Positions 8,036 through 16,857 are shown, counted from the first letter of the stretch. The stretch: DNA of 64,000 nucleotides from Microbacteriaceae bacterium PS02070 (GCA_029959865.1 JASCPE010000001.1:124001-188000); one strand, 5' to 3'. Numbers and translations: made by a program. Notes: generated from the sequence alone by a model not told the origin.

Positions 8036-9184
8036 ATGACAGCTCTGCCCGGCCCGGAGGCCGAAGCCAACGTCGCCGCTTCCGAAGCGCCACTCATTCC
8101 GGCACAGTCTTCCGATCGTGCAAGAACACGGTCGGTACTGGCGAACATTGACAGCCCCTTTGGACTCGGATTCAGAGTGTCCCTTGGTGCGTTGGCTGCC
8201 GTCTTGCTCGGGCTGGCACTGTTCAGCCTGTCGACGATCCTCATCTATATCGTGCTCGCCCTCTTCGCAGCCCTCGGACTGGACCCCGCGGTGCGCGCAC
8301 TGGAGCAGCGGAACGTAAGGCGGCCGTGGGCGATCCTGACGGTCTTTCTCGCGTTCGCGCTCGTGATCGTCGGGGTGCTCTGGCTCATAATCCCGACCGT
8401 GATCCGGCAGATCAGCCAGTTCGTGCAAGGTATTCCAAACCTAATCGAGAGCTTCACCCGCACCGATTTCTATGGAGAGCTGGAGAGCATGTTCGGGGAC
8501 GGGCTTGCAACCCTCACTGATCAGTTGCAGGCGTTCCTCGTCGACCCAGGCAATATCGCCCTGATCGGCGGCGGGGCATTGCAAGCCGGAATCGGGATCG
8601 CCAGCGGCGTTTCCGGACTGATCATAGTCCTCGTGCTCTCCCTCTATTTCCTCGCCTCCCTCGATCCAATGAAGCAGGCATTCTCCCGGCTGGCGCCTGC
8701 GCGTAACCGAGCCAACCTTCTGCGCATGACGGAGGAAATCACCTCGTCCGTCGGTGGGTTCCTGGTGGGGATGGTCATTCTCGGACTCTGCAACGGAGTG
8801 GTCGTGTTCCTCCTGCACTTGATCCTCGGGCTACCGTTCCCCGCGCTGATGGGCGTCGCCGCGTTCTTCATCACGCTCATCCCGCTCGTCGGTTCCGTTC
8901 TCTTCTGGGGTGTCGGCACCGTGCTCGCTCTGTTCAGCAGCCCTCAGGCAGCGCTCATCTTCGCGGTCGCTTACCTGCTGTACATGCAGGTCGAGGCATA
9001 TGTCCTCACCCCGCGAGTGATGAGCCGGGCAATCGCGGTCCCCGGCGCGCTGGTCGTGATCGGCGCCCTCGTCGGCGGAACTCTGCTCGGCCTGCTCGGG
9101 GCGCTGGTGGCGATCCCGGTGACCGCATCGATCCTGCTGATCATCAAGCAGGTCGTGATCCCGCGACAGGACGCGAAGATCTGA
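8036..9184 (+). CDS. AI-2E family transporter (TqsA/PerM-like)
   Basis: 382-residue inner-membrane protein with about eight hydrophobic segments: a pair near residues 45-85, one near 95-120, a soluble stretch with coiled character (QISQFVQGIPNLIESFTR), then LIIVLVLSLYFLASLDP and the conserved C-terminal block LPFPALMGVAAFFITLIPLVG and LVGGTLLGLLGALVAIPVTA. These match the PF01594 family of exporters/antiporters. No clear ribosome site precedes the ATG; a TAAC-containing -10-like stretch lies close by, so the message may be nearly leaderless. The substrate is unknown; the name does not prove AI-2 export. Confidence 0.9.
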   Translation: MTALPGPEAEANVAASEAPLIPAQSSDRARTRSVLANIDSPFGLGFRVSLGALAAVLLGLALFSLSTILIYIVLALFAALGLDPAVRALEQRNVRRPWAILTVFLAFALVIVGVLWLIIPTVIRQISQFVQGIPNLIESFTRTDFYGELESMFGDGLATLTDQLQAFLVDPGNIALIGGGALQAGIGIASGVSGLIIVLVLSLYFLASLDPMKQAFSRLAPARNRANLLRMTEEITSSVGGFLVGMVILGLCNGVVVFLLHLILGLPFPALMGVAAFFITLIPLVGSVLFWGVGTVLALFSSPQAALIFAVAYLLYMQVEAYVLTPRVMSRAIAVPGALVVIGALVGGTLLGLLGALVAIPVTASILLIIKQVVIPRQDAKI

Positions 9185-9312
9185 GATCGAGTGGGCCTTT
9201 CTCCGCACGTTCTCACAACGGTCTTGGTAGCGGCGGGCTGCTTGTCCGAGCCCAGCGCAACCGGGGAGCAGAAGCCGGATGCACACTCGAACCCGGCCCT
9301 TCGCACCAGATC

Positions 9313-9444
9313 TGTCCGACGACACGGCATCTGTTGTTTCTGCCAGCGATGTTGTGATCGTGATCCGCGGATTCTCCGCTCTCGAGCTGCCGACGTAACC
9401 GTGCCGCCAGACCTCCATTGTCAGCAGACCTGTTGTTTGGCGGG
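9313..9444 (+). repeat. Putative Tn7-like transposon end (left; 'end C')
   Basis: Starts TGTCCGACGACA, followed by CATCTGTTGTTTCTGCC (9328-9344) and a second related copy GACCTGTTGTTTGGCGG (9427-9443). The first 33 bases align base for base with the inverted cluster at 40280-40312 (six mismatches). Multiple short related sites inside a TGT-starting end are the hallmark of TnsB-bound Tn7-like ends. No target duplication with the other end is visible. Confidence 0.6.
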
Positions 9445-9458
9445 GCGCGAGCTGAGAC

Positions 9459-9758
9459 TCAGCCCGGATGGGTGAACGAGACGGGTTTGCCTGCGGCTCG
9501 CGCATGAATGATCTCCCGGCTCGTCGACTCGCCGATGTAACCGCCGGGGTTGACGACGAGGATCCGGTCAGCGAGGTCGATCTTGCGAAGGTGAAGCGCG
9601 TCGAGCACCGCCTTTTGATCCTCGGTCACGCTTCCACTCATCTCGCCCGGCGCGAGCACGATGATGCCCCGGAGAGATAACTCGCGGTTTGCTTCGCGCA
9701 TCGCGTCGACCAACCTCGCTGAACCACAGATGCAGACCATCTCCGGTCGATCGAGCAC
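9459..9758 (-). CDS. Nucleoside 2-deoxyribosyltransferase-like small protein
   Basis: 99 residues. MVCICGSARLVDAMREANR, GIIVLAPGEM, LHLRKIDLADRILVVNPGG and IGESTSREIIHARAAGKPV match the Rossmann-like nucleoside 2-deoxyribosyltransferase/DUF4406 group, with the ICGSxR nucleotide loop and the GYIGESTSREI base-contact segment. The true enzymes are often 140-160 residues; this is the compact form, so the substrate is uncertain. It lies 3 bp downstream of the broken NUDIX gene on the same strand, suggesting an old nucleotide-related operon. It is the first gene inside the putative Tn7-like left end. Confidence 0.75.
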   Translation of the reverse strand: MLDRPEMVCICGSARLVDAMREANRELSLRGIIVLAPGEMSGSVTEDQKAVLDALHLRKIDLADRILVVNPGGYIGESTSREIIHARAAGKPVSFTHPG

Positions 9759-9761
9759 GGT

Positions 9762-10216
9762 TCAATCCCTCACGGGAGTATCGGCGATGACCCTGTCAAT
9801 CCACGTTCGCCTGGCCAACGTCTCGATGTTCGATCTCTCGAACCATCCGAGCTCCAGGAGCTCCTCCATGTCCGGGTGCGCATCACTCAGGAGCTCACAT
9901 TCGTACGCGGTCGTGATGTAGCCGACGCGGTCGCCGTTGGGGTACTCGACCATCATCTGCTCGCCGCCGTAGACCCCGACGATTCCGGTCGGACGAATCT
10001 TCGCGCCGGTCTCCTCCATCACCTCGCGGAGAACAGCGTCTCCCGGTTCTTCGCCGGGCTCGACAGCTCCACCGATCAGGCTCCATAGCCCAGAGTGCTC
10101 GTGGCGGGCCAGAAGGAATCTCTCACCCCTCGGATGACGGCGGTCACTCCCGGCAAGAGCAGGAGATCATGCCCAATTCGGCTGCGGATCGACTCGACGT
10201 ACTCAGATCGGGGCAT
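9762..10216 (-). pseudogene. NUDIX hydrolase, frameshifted
   Basis: The N-terminal part starts at the ATG at 10214-10216 (MPRSEYVESIRSRIGHDLL...TAVIRG). The rest, ERFLLARHEHSGLWSLIGG followed by a complete Nudix box (GAVEPGEEPGDAVLREVMEE, then TGA), lies in another frame with no upstream start codon. One missing base in or next to the CCCC run at about 10125-10129 explains the break. Intact NUDIX proteins of this type hydrolyse nucleoside diphosphate derivatives. A sequencing error in the short homopolymer is the alternative to a real mutation. Confidence 0.75.
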
Positions 10217-10272
10217 GCCGGTCAGTCTATTGAGGGGCGCCGATGCACCACGCGCCCCTCAATCACGTCTGA

Positions 10273-10854
10273 TCATAGTCGCACGACGGACCTGACGTAC
10301 TGGCGGCAGACGTACACTCGGCGGAACCGTGCCCGCATGCGGGCCTCGTCCTCGATGCCGCCATGCAGGAAGGCGCTGACCGGTGTGCTGAGTCCGCCCG
10401 GAGTCACGAAGCCGGCTTCGTCGTCGCCATCGTTCAGGTACACATGGAGGTACCGATACTGCTCCGCAAACCCGTGACTGCGATACCAGCGGTTAGCTGC
10501 GACGTCCTCCCGCGTCCAGGCGTCCAGCGTCTCAACCTGAGCGGCTTCGAGCCGCAAGAGCGCTTCGCGCAGCAGCGCTGACCCGACTCCCACGCTCTGA
10601 TGGTCCGGGTGGGTGGCGACAGTGTCGATCGTGGCCGCTTTGCCGTCGATCTCGACATCCAGGATGCCGATGACTTCGCCCGTCAGCCTCACCGCCACCA
10701 GCGCGATCGATGGGTCAGTGAGAACGGTTCGATCCGGCTTGACGTCGTCGTAGTACTGGGTGTCGAGGAACGACAGAACGCGGCAACGAAGCCAGCCGCG
10801 TTCATCAGAGGGGCGATATGCACGCACCGTGAAGGGTGCAGAGGAGAGGGACAT
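10273..10854 (-). CDS. GNAT-family N-acetyltransferase
   Basis: 193 residues. The acetyl-CoA binding motif A is clear: ATIDTVATHPDHQSVGVGSA with the Q/R-x-x-G-x-G/A loop, followed by LLREALLRLEAAQVETLDAW, and the RWYRSHGFAEQYRYLHVYL segment of GNAT motif B. The N-terminal FTVRAYRPSDERGWLRCRV is also standard. The acceptor is unknown. About 40 residues at the C-terminus (GGLSTPVSAFLHGG onward) extend past the usual fold. A methyltransferase gene reads away from it on the other strand; the preceding NUDIX gene is broken. Confidence 0.85.
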   Translation of the reverse strand: MSLSSAPFTVRAYRPSDERGWLRCRVLSFLDTQYYDDVKPDRTVLTDPSIALVAVRLTGEVIGILDVEIDGKAATIDTVATHPDHQSVGVGSALLREALLRLEAAQVETLDAWTREDVAANRWYRSHGFAEQYRYLHVYLNDGDDEAGFVTPGGLSTPVSAFLHGGIEDEARMRARFRRVYVCRQYVRSVVRL

Positions 10855-11010
10855 GGGCTTTCCGATCGTCGAGAATGCGGGCGCGCGAAGACGCGGCGAC
10901 CGCGGAGGTGGGAAGTGAGCAAGAAGGGCTCATCTCGACGTCATCTGACCAGTATGCCGTCCTGGTCGCTGGCGATGGTCAAGCGATCGCGGGCAGGTAG
11001 CGTCGACCTT

Positions 11011-11733
11011 ATGGCGTACGAAGACCCTCGGCTCGTGGAGCTCTACGACATCGACAATCCTGACGGCCCCGATCACGACTTTTACAGGTCTCTCGCCGAT
11101 GAGATAGGTGCCTCGACCGTCGTCGACCTGGGGTGCGGCACTGGGATGCTGACCGTGACCCTTGCTCGCGAGGGGCGCACCGTTGTCGGCGTTGATCCCT
11201 CGGCAGCGATGCTCGCCTTCGCGCGCGCTCGCGTCGGCGGAGACCGCGTCGAGTGGCTCGTGGGCGATAGCTGCGCTGTGCCCGACCGCGACTTCGACTA
11301 TGCGGTGATGACGGGCAATGTGGCACAACACATCGCCGACCCGGACTGGCTGCGGACCCTCCACGACCTTCGCCACGCCATGCGCTCCGGGGCAACCCTC
11401 GCGTTCGAGACCCGCAATGCCGCGGCCCGAGCGTGGGAAGGCTGGTCTTCTGTCGACAGGAATCAGCGCGCGACCGCGCATGGGCCGCTCCTCGAATGGA
11501 TGTCCGCTGAGGAGACCAGCCCGGGCACAGTTCGCATACAAGCGCACAACCTCTTTCCGGACAGTGGTGAAACCGTGGTGGAGGAGTTCGACCTGAGGTT
11601 CCGCGGGCGCAAGGCGGTCGAGGATGACCTCAGGGCAACCGGATTCGAGACGCTAGCCGTCTATGGCGATTGGGCTCGGACGCCCTTCGAAGACGAGCAC
11701 CGTGTCATGGTCTTCGTCGCACGAGCACGCTGA
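11011..11733 (+). CDS. SAM-dependent methyltransferase (class I)
   Basis: 240 residues from the ATG at 11011 (MAYEDPRLVELYD). Motif I is VVDLGCGTGMLTVTLAREG (residues about 37-55), followed by VVGVDPSAAMLAFARAR and the motif-II-like DYAVMTGNVAQHI. Class I methyltransferases with this start (LVELYDxDNP) act on small molecules, but the acceptor cannot be told. A much longer open frame upstream overlaps the GNAT gene in antisense and is discarded. Single gene, converging with the ABC permease. Confidence 0.87.
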   Translation: MAYEDPRLVELYDIDNPDGPDHDFYRSLADEIGASTVVDLGCGTGMLTVTLAREGRTVVGVDPSAAMLAFARARVGGDRVEWLVGDSCAVPDRDFDYAVMTGNVAQHIADPDWLRTLHDLRHAMRSGATLAFETRNAAARAWEGWSSVDRNQRATAHGPLLEWMSAEETSPGTVRIQAHNLFPDSGETVVEEFDLRFRGRKAVEDDLRATGFETLAVYGDWARTPFEDEHRVMVFVARAR

Positions 11734-11772
11734 GACCGGGCGCGCGCCGGACGAGCGCCGCGATGTCACCAG

Positions 11773-12873
11773 CTATGGCACGCGGAGTTCACGGATGGGT
11801 TCCCGTCGACTTGCCGCGATAGCGGGCGCGAGCGCGGCAAGCAGAGCAGTGCCAAGAGCAAGGAGGGAGACGGCGGCAGTGAACGCAGCGCCGGGATGGG
11901 GGCTTCCCGTTGCGGCGAGCGCGATGGTCGCAGTGGTGTTACCGACGAGGATGCCGGCGAGGGCGAGGAGCGCTGTCTGCGTGAGGAGAAGTGTGATGAT
12001 GAATCCGCGGGTGGCGCCGAGGGCGCGGCGGCGGCCGAAGTCCTTGCGCCGCATCATCACGAGGCCGTACAAGATGACGGCAACGAGCGCTCCGGTCAGG
12101 GCGAGAAGCACCAGGACGAGGCCACGCGAGAAAGATCCGAGCTGAGACTCGATGAGCCCGCGGAGGTTGGCAAGTTGCTCACTGGTCTGGAGCGTGAGGC
12201 GGGACGGATCGCTCGCCGCGAGAACGGAGAGAACGGCGTCGCTCACGGGCCCGACACTTTCCGGTGAATCCGCGATCACAGTGATGATGTTGACGGTCTC
12301 GTCGCCGGTGTATTCGGGCTGAGGAATGAGCGCGAGAGGTTCGAACCCGCCGAGGAAGCCGGGAGTGGTGAGCGTGCCGCCGACGCCGAAGGTCTGGCCG
12401 CCAGTCACGGTGATTGCGCCCGCCGCATCGGGCAGCCCGAACCGCTCCAGTGCCAGCGGGGAGGCGTAGGCGAGTTGCCCGGGGACGGCGGTGTGCGTCG
12501 GAACCCCGAGGCTTGTGAGGTGGTCGCCATATGCGTATCGGACGGCGACTTTCGCGCCGTCCGGGACGAGGGTGTTAGTCGCATCGACCGCGGTCGAGAA
12601 TGCCGCCGACCATTGAATGCCGTCGATGTTCTCAATCCGTTGGAGCACATCGCTTGTCACCCCGGCCTCGTCCTCGGCGCGGATCATGATCGTGCGGGTG
12701 CCGACATCGTCAATGGATTGGAGAACGTCCTGTTCGGCGGCGACGGTGCGCCCCGTGGTGAGCATGACGGTGAGCACCATCCCCGCGATCATCAGAATCG
12801 TCAACACCGAGGCAACCGCCTGCGAGCGCGCCGACGCAGCGGCCTCGCGCACCAGCCCACCCAACTTGCTCAC
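11773..12873 (-). CDS. FtsX/MacB-like ABC transporter permease
   Basis: 366 residues with the FtsX layout: one N-terminal helix (AVASVLTILMIAGMVLTVML), a large extracytoplasmic domain (about residues 45-240), then three C-terminal helices (GLVLVLLALTGALVAVILYG, FIITLLLTQTALLALAGIL, AAVSLLALGTALLAALAPA). RRALGATRGFI is the conserved cytoplasmic coupling loop. The start overlaps the ATPase stop by ATGA. Together with the ATPase and the periplasmic adaptor-like gene this forms an exporter or peptide-resistance module; the divergent secreted-peptide gene is the plausible client. Confidence 0.85.
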   Translation of the reverse strand: MSKLGGLVREAAASARSQAVASVLTILMIAGMVLTVMLTTGRTVAAEQDVLQSIDDVGTRTIMIRAEDEAGVTSDVLQRIENIDGIQWSAAFSTAVDATNTLVPDGAKVAVRYAYGDHLTSLGVPTHTAVPGQLAYASPLALERFGLPDAAGAITVTGGQTFGVGGTLTTPGFLGGFEPLALIPQPEYTGDETVNIITVIADSPESVGPVSDAVLSVLAASDPSRLTLQTSEQLANLRGLIESQLGSFSRGLVLVLLALTGALVAVILYGLVMMRRKDFGRRRALGATRGFIITLLLTQTALLALAGILVGNTTATIALAATGSPHPGAAFTAAVSLLALGTALLAALAPAIAASRREPIRELRVP

Positions 12874-13523
12874 AGCCCAATCTCCACATCACACGCGCCC
12901 GCAACCTCCGGCGAGTGCGTGACGATGATGACCGCTGCCCCCGCAGCGGCGTGCTCCCGCAGCGCGTCTACGACCAGCGAACTGGTGGCGGGGTCAAGGT
13001 TGCCGGTCGGTTCGTCAGCAAGGAGGATCGCTGGCTCCGACAGAAGCGAGCGGCACAGCGCGATCCGTTGTGCCTGGCCCCCGGAAACCTGCCCCGGCTT
13101 CCGCCTTGCGGGAACATCGACCCCGAAGCGCTCCAATAGATCAGTTGCGCGCACTGCGGCTGCGGCTCGGTCGGCCCCTCGGTACAAGGCCGTCTCGGTG
13201 ACGTTGTCCAGCACCGTCCGGGTGCTGTCCAGAGCCGCGTCTTGAAACACGAAACCGAACCGGTCTGCCCGCAGCCGCGCCCGCACCGCGTCTCGGGTGC
13301 GCCCCACCGGTGCCCCGTCAACGAATATCTCGCCCCCGCTCGGGGTGAGCATCAACCCGAGCAGATACAACAGGGTTGACTTCCCTCGGCCCGACGGTCC
13401 CGTCAGGGCCGTCATCGATCCCGCCGAGAACTGCGCCGACCACTCGTCCAGCACGGCAACGCCAGGCACGTACTCGAACCGAACGTCTCGCGCCTCTAGC
13501 CGCACTTCCTCGCGCAAGCTCAC
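12870..13523 (-). CDS. ABC transporter ATP-binding protein (LolD/MacB-like)
   Basis: 217 residues. Walker A GPSGRGKSTLLYLLG near residue 42, Q-loop FVFQDAALDSTRT, signature VSGGQAQRIALCRSLL, Walker B ILLADEPTGNLDP and H-switch IIVTHSPEV are all intact, so it should hydrolyse ATP. Walker A has Arg in place of the common Ser/Cys/Ala before GKS, which is tolerated. It overlaps both neighbours by ATGA and forms the middle of a three-gene operon with the adaptor-like and FtsX-like genes. Confidence 0.92.
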   Translation of the reverse strand: MSLREEVRLEARDVRFEYVPGVAVLDEWSAQFSAGSMTALTGPSGRGKSTLLYLLGLMLTPSGGEIFVDGAPVGRTRDAVRARLRADRFGFVFQDAALDSTRTVLDNVTETALYRGADRAAAAVRATDLLERFGVDVPARRKPGQVSGGQAQRIALCRSLLSEPAILLADEPTGNLDPATSSLVVDALREHAAAGAAVIIVTHSPEVAGACDVEIGL

Positions 13524-14617
13524 GAGTCTCCGGCCGGAAGCTGCACCTGCGTTCCCGCCACCACGCCCTCGACAACCGACATTCCGCGTGCCGACGCCAC
13601 AATCGTCACGGGAATCCGAACACCTGCCTCGTCGATCACGGCGGCCTGCCCGTCTGCGCCGGTGACAAGCGCCGCCGAGGGAACCACAAGCCCCTCGGTG
13701 GGTTCAACGATCACGATCTGCGAATCCAGCAACGTTCGCCCCGACACGGGAACAAGCTCACACGCGTCACCACAGATCGGCTGATCACCCACGCCCGTGA
13801 GGGTCACCCGGATGGATCCGTCCTCGGTGTTTGGCACCTGGTCGGCGGCGACCGCTTCCCAGATGCCACCGTCCGGGTTCGTGATCTCCACACGCGTGCC
13901 GGTGGCGACCATCCCGGCCTGCGCCTCGGTCACCGCGACCGAGAACGCTGGCGAATCCGGCAACACCGACACGACCTGCTCCCCTCCGCTGAGCGTCAGG
14001 CCACGCTTCACCTTCTCACCGTCAAGAGATACACGCGTCGGAAGCTTCGGCACGAAGATCACATCGCCGACCTCAACCGAACCGGACTGCGCGACCCCCA
14101 ACTCCTTCTGCCACGCCATGATCGCCTGCATTGTGCCCCATCGCACCACGCCGTCCACCTCAAGTGTGTAGAACCCAAGATCTTTCAGAAGCTGCTGAAG
14201 CTGACGGACATCCGCGCCGCGCGCATCGACACCGATGTCGCGGTACATCGGCACATCCCCCTGCGCAATCACTACGGGCCGCTGGTCCACCCGATACAAA
14301 ATCGCGCCCTGCGACACCTCATCGCCCGGCGACACAGACACGCCCGTCACCGTCCCCGAAGCCCGATTCGCACCCGCCGGAGCGAGGGTCCACTCCGCCG
14401 ACGTACTCAGCCGCAGGCTCGACTCCACCTCACCCGGCACAACCTCAACCAACGTGTGCGACTGGGCTACCGTCGGATCCTCCACCGGCCGCAACACTGT
14501 TGCCGCCGCCCATCCCACCGCCGCACCCAAACCCAGCAGGGCAATAACCGCGACAATGCCGACGATGACGCGCCGCGCGCGCGACTTGCGCCGCGGTTCG
14601 GAAGTGATCGTATGCAT
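13520..14617 (-). CDS. Membrane-fusion-protein-like adaptor with a peptidoglycan-binding domain
   Basis: 365 residues. A basic N-terminus and one transmembrane helix (VIVGIVAVIALLGLGAAVGWA) are followed by a lipoyl/HlyD-like strand block (SGTVTGVSVSPGDEVSQGAI), an inserted PG_binding_1-like domain (DARGADVRQLQQLLKDLGFY, then GTMQAIMAWQKELGV), and barrel segments up to VEGVVAGTQVQLPAGDS. This combination with a MacB-type ATPase and permease is common in actinobacteria for export or self-protection systems. It is transcribed divergently from the secreted-peptide gene, sharing the 14618-14874 intergenic region as a promoter area. Confidence 0.82.
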   Translation of the reverse strand: MHTITSEPRRKSRARRVIVGIVAVIALLGLGAAVGWAAATVLRPVEDPTVAQSHTLVEVVPGEVESSLRLSTSAEWTLAPAGANRASGTVTGVSVSPGDEVSQGAILYRVDQRPVVIAQGDVPMYRDIGVDARGADVRQLQQLLKDLGFYTLEVDGVVRWGTMQAIMAWQKELGVAQSGSVEVGDVIFVPKLPTRVSLDGEKVKRGLTLSGGEQVVSVLPDSPAFSVAVTEAQAGMVATGTRVEITNPDGGIWEAVAADQVPNTEDGSIRVTLTGVGDQPICGDACELVPVSGRTLLDSQIVIVEPTEGLVVPSAALVTGADGQAAVIDEAGVRIPVTIVASARGMSVVEGVVAGTQVQLPAGDS

Positions 14618-14874
14618 TCGCTGCCATGCCCAATTCTTCGATAGTCAGCACCGATCGATGACCGCCAGCGCCGGACATCGCCAAGTGTACGGGCACCAAA
14701 GTTCGACATACCCCGAGGCGGGCGCGCGCGAGTCGGCCAAACACTTACGTCGCCACTTCGAGCCGACTTTTGTCTACCTTTTGGATTGATCTCCCGTAAC
14801 GATCCCTCCGGGGGGGTAGCCTCCCCGTTATGAAACCATCCGAGGCTTCACGAATCAATGATGATGGGAGAACG

Positions 14875-15228
14875 ATGTCGGACCGGAAGAATGCAGGCAA
14901 GCGGACGAAAGCATGCGCCGTGATGCTGGCTGTTGGCCTACTTGTCACCTCACCCGCCTTGACCGCCTCGGCAGCCGCCGTGGAGAACGGCACTGCGGGC
15001 TGCAATGGCAAGAGCAGTGCCGTGCAGGGAAAGACCAAGGGCCACACACGCGCGGTCCTCGCACCGGGCAAACCCACGAGTGCGACGGTATACACCTATG
15101 GCCTCTCCACTACTCAGTGGGCCACCACAACGCGTGCCGGAAACGTCGGGGGCGGATATTGGGAGGTTTACTCTAGCGCGGATCTCGACACTGTATACAC
15201 GAAGGGTTACTGCACGCCTGGTGTCTAG
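14875..15228 (+). CDS. Small secreted two-cysteine protein (candidate exported peptide)
   Basis: 117 residues from the ATG at 14875, preceded by GGGAG; an earlier in-frame ATG at 14830 has a weaker context. The Sec signal is clear (basic start, VMLAVGLLVTSPALTASAAA), leaving a mature chain of about 88 residues with two cysteines (GTAGCNGK and GYCTPGV) and a Thr/Tyr/Gly-rich middle ending GGGYWEVYSSADLDTVYTK. I do not recognise a family. The size, secretion signal and divergent adaptor-ATPase-permease operon resemble a bacteriocin-like peptide with an export/immunity module, but this is inference. A lipoprotein gene overlaps its end. Confidence 0.65.
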   Translation: MSDRKNAGKRTKACAVMLAVGLLVTSPALTASAAAVENGTAGCNGKSSAVQGKTKGHTRAVLAPGKPTSATVYTYGLSTTQWATTTRAGNVGGGYWEVYSSADLDTVYTKGYCTPGV

Positions 15229-15745
15229 ATCGATAAGCACCGGCCTCTGGGCGCTCACCTCCGTTCTGCTCTTGGCCGGATGCGCGAGCCCGGAACCGCC
15301 AGCTGGCGAGCCTAAACCGTTCGCAGGCTCGCCGGCCGACTACACCCAAGCAGTGGTGGACTGCCTCAACGATGACGGTTGGGGCGCGGAGATCATCACC
15401 ACCGAGAGCGGCGACACGTCAGTTACCGCGCCGGGCGTCGCGACCCTCGAACAGCAACAAGAGTTCCTGGCCGCCTCATCTGCGTGCACTGCCGCACTTC
15501 CCCCGATCCCCGAAGCGAGGAGCGACGAAGAACTGCAGGAACAGTATGACCACTGGATCGCACAACACGCGTGCCTCACCGATGCAGGGTACGAGCTCCC
15601 TGCGCAACCCTCCTACCAGGCCTACCGCGACCAACTTCAGTCAGGTGAGTGGATCAGCGAGCCTTTCGGGCTCCTCACCATCGATCCGGAAGAGCTTGAG
15701 GCCGCGTACGAGCGGTGCCCCCCCGACCCCGAGGCGTGGTGGTGA
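15221..15745 (+). CDS. Putative lipoprotein translationally coupled to the secreted peptide
   Basis: 174 residues from the GTG at 15221, which lies 8 bp inside the end of the preceding gene, so translation is probably coupled. Signal plus lipobox LLAGC (residues about 17-21) predict a lipid anchor on the outer face of the membrane. The mature protein has four further cysteines (VVDCLNDDG, SSACTAAL, QHACLTDAG, YERCPPD), likely two disulfides. Small actinobacterial lipoproteins of this pattern are common and mostly uncharacterised. Coupling to a secreted peptide suggests an immunity or processing role; that is a guess. Confidence 0.7.
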   Translation: MSRSISTGLWALTSVLLLAGCASPEPPAGEPKPFAGSPADYTQAVVDCLNDDGWGAEIITTESGDTSVTAPGVATLEQQQEFLAASSACTAALPPIPEARSDEELQEQYDHWIAQHACLTDAGYELPAQPSYQAYRDQLQSGEWISEPFGLLTIDPEELEAAYERCPPDPEAWW

Positions 15746-16302
15746 TTAGGCCGTCGAGTCGACGACGGCACTGGCTGCCTACGCAGATAGGTAGGGAACT
15801 CGCGAACCGGATCCGCATCCTCGAACATCACGCGCGCCGCGATGGACGGGATCTGCATGCTGGAGGAGGCCGTGTCTGGAAAACTCGATCTTGGGTCAAG
15901 GTCACGGAGAACTCTCCCTCCCGGAGAATCCCGCACCCGATCAAAGCGCTCCTATGGAACCTCCCGGCTTGAACCGCAAGCTACTCCCGCCTCGGAGCAG
16001 CGCTACGCGGCGCGCCGCTCTCCCGACAACTGGAGTGATAGTCCGACAGCGGGAATGAGACGACTCGACAGGTCCGTGAGAGTCGGACAACTGGAGTGCG
16101 ACTCAACATATGTCCGACGCCAGGCGGTTTGGCGGCAGCGATCACTCAGCTCCCCCGCAATTCCGCATTAGCTGTTGCGCGCGATCCAGGCTCCAGCGCC
16201 ACGCACCATGTCAGCGGGAGACGCTGGCCTCCTCGACGTGCCAGTCGTCCGATCGACGGTCCGCCATCGGGCGATGTCTCAGGCTGCTTGTATGCTCCGA
16301 TC
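15746..16302 (+). other. Intergenic region with a cluster of short related repeats
   Basis: No convincing gene. GACAACTGGAGTG occurs twice in direct orientation (16025-16037 and 16086-16098), interleaved with GTCCGAC, its inverse GTCGGAC, and ATGTCCGACG near 16109. Several short spaced sites bordered by TGTCSGAC look like one end of a TniA/TnsB-type transposon, but no partner end or transposase gene of that type is seen nearby. Confidence 0.45.
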
Positions 16303-16857
16303 ATGGCGGATGCGGAACACACGACTCATGTGTCGGCACTCCCCGCTCTTGACCCGATCCTCGGCACTCTCCCTCCTAGCCCACTGCCATATCGGGTGAC
16401 GATGTCGGACGTGCATTCGCTGTTCGTCGCCAGCGCCCCCTTCAAGGAGCGCCGCGAACGCCTCTTCGGGGCGTTCACTCTCTACGCGGAGACCGTCTGG
16501 ACGGAGATCCCTGGAGCACTCCTCTGGATCGACGGCGGTTTCGTAACGCACAAGTCATGGGAGGAGCCGCATGATGTGGACGTCGCGATCATTGCAGACG
16601 ACGTTTCAGCGGAGTCCAAGCGACGCCTCGCCACACAGGGCCTTCTGACCTTCGACAACACAAGTGGCACAATCAATTCGAAGCAACTCCAGATCGGCAA
16701 GCTCGCGCCGTTCGGGGGGATGATCGACTCCTACTTGGCGTCATCCAAGACCGCTTCGGTCTACCGCATTCAGTGGTCGAGAGTGCGCGGCCCTGACGGT
16801 CAGATCATTCCGAACGCATCAAAGGGATTCTTGGAGGTGGCTCGTGGAATCATCTAG
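16303..16857 (+). CDS. DUF6932-like nucleotidyltransferase-fold protein
   Basis: 184 residues from the ATG at 16303. FKERRERLFGAFTLYAETV, LWIDGGFVTHK and EPHDVDVAII resemble small uncharacterised nucleotidyltransferase-fold proteins (DUF6932 style): a glycine loop normally GSFVT, here GGFVT, then a D-x-D metal pair. Members of the wider superfamily act as toxins, antitoxins or AMPylating partners of HEPN proteins. The next gene starts 14 bp before this one ends, so the two are coupled, and a HEPN-like gene converges from the other side. The specific role is unknown. Confidence 0.65.
   Translation: MADAEHTTHVSALPALDPILGTLPPSPLPYRVTMSDVHSLFVASAPFKERRERLFGAFTLYAETVWTEIPGALLWIDGGFVTHKSWEEPHDVDVAIIADDVSAESKRRLATQGLLTFDNTSGTINSKQLQIGKLAPFGGMIDSYLASSKTASVYRIQWSRVRGPDGQIIPNASKGFLEVARGII

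Noticed and set aside
14875..15228. Lactococcin-972-type bacteriocin
   Set aside because: The exporter-like neighbours fit, but the mature sequence has two cysteines and does not show the lactococcin 972 pattern; kept only as a generic secreted peptide.
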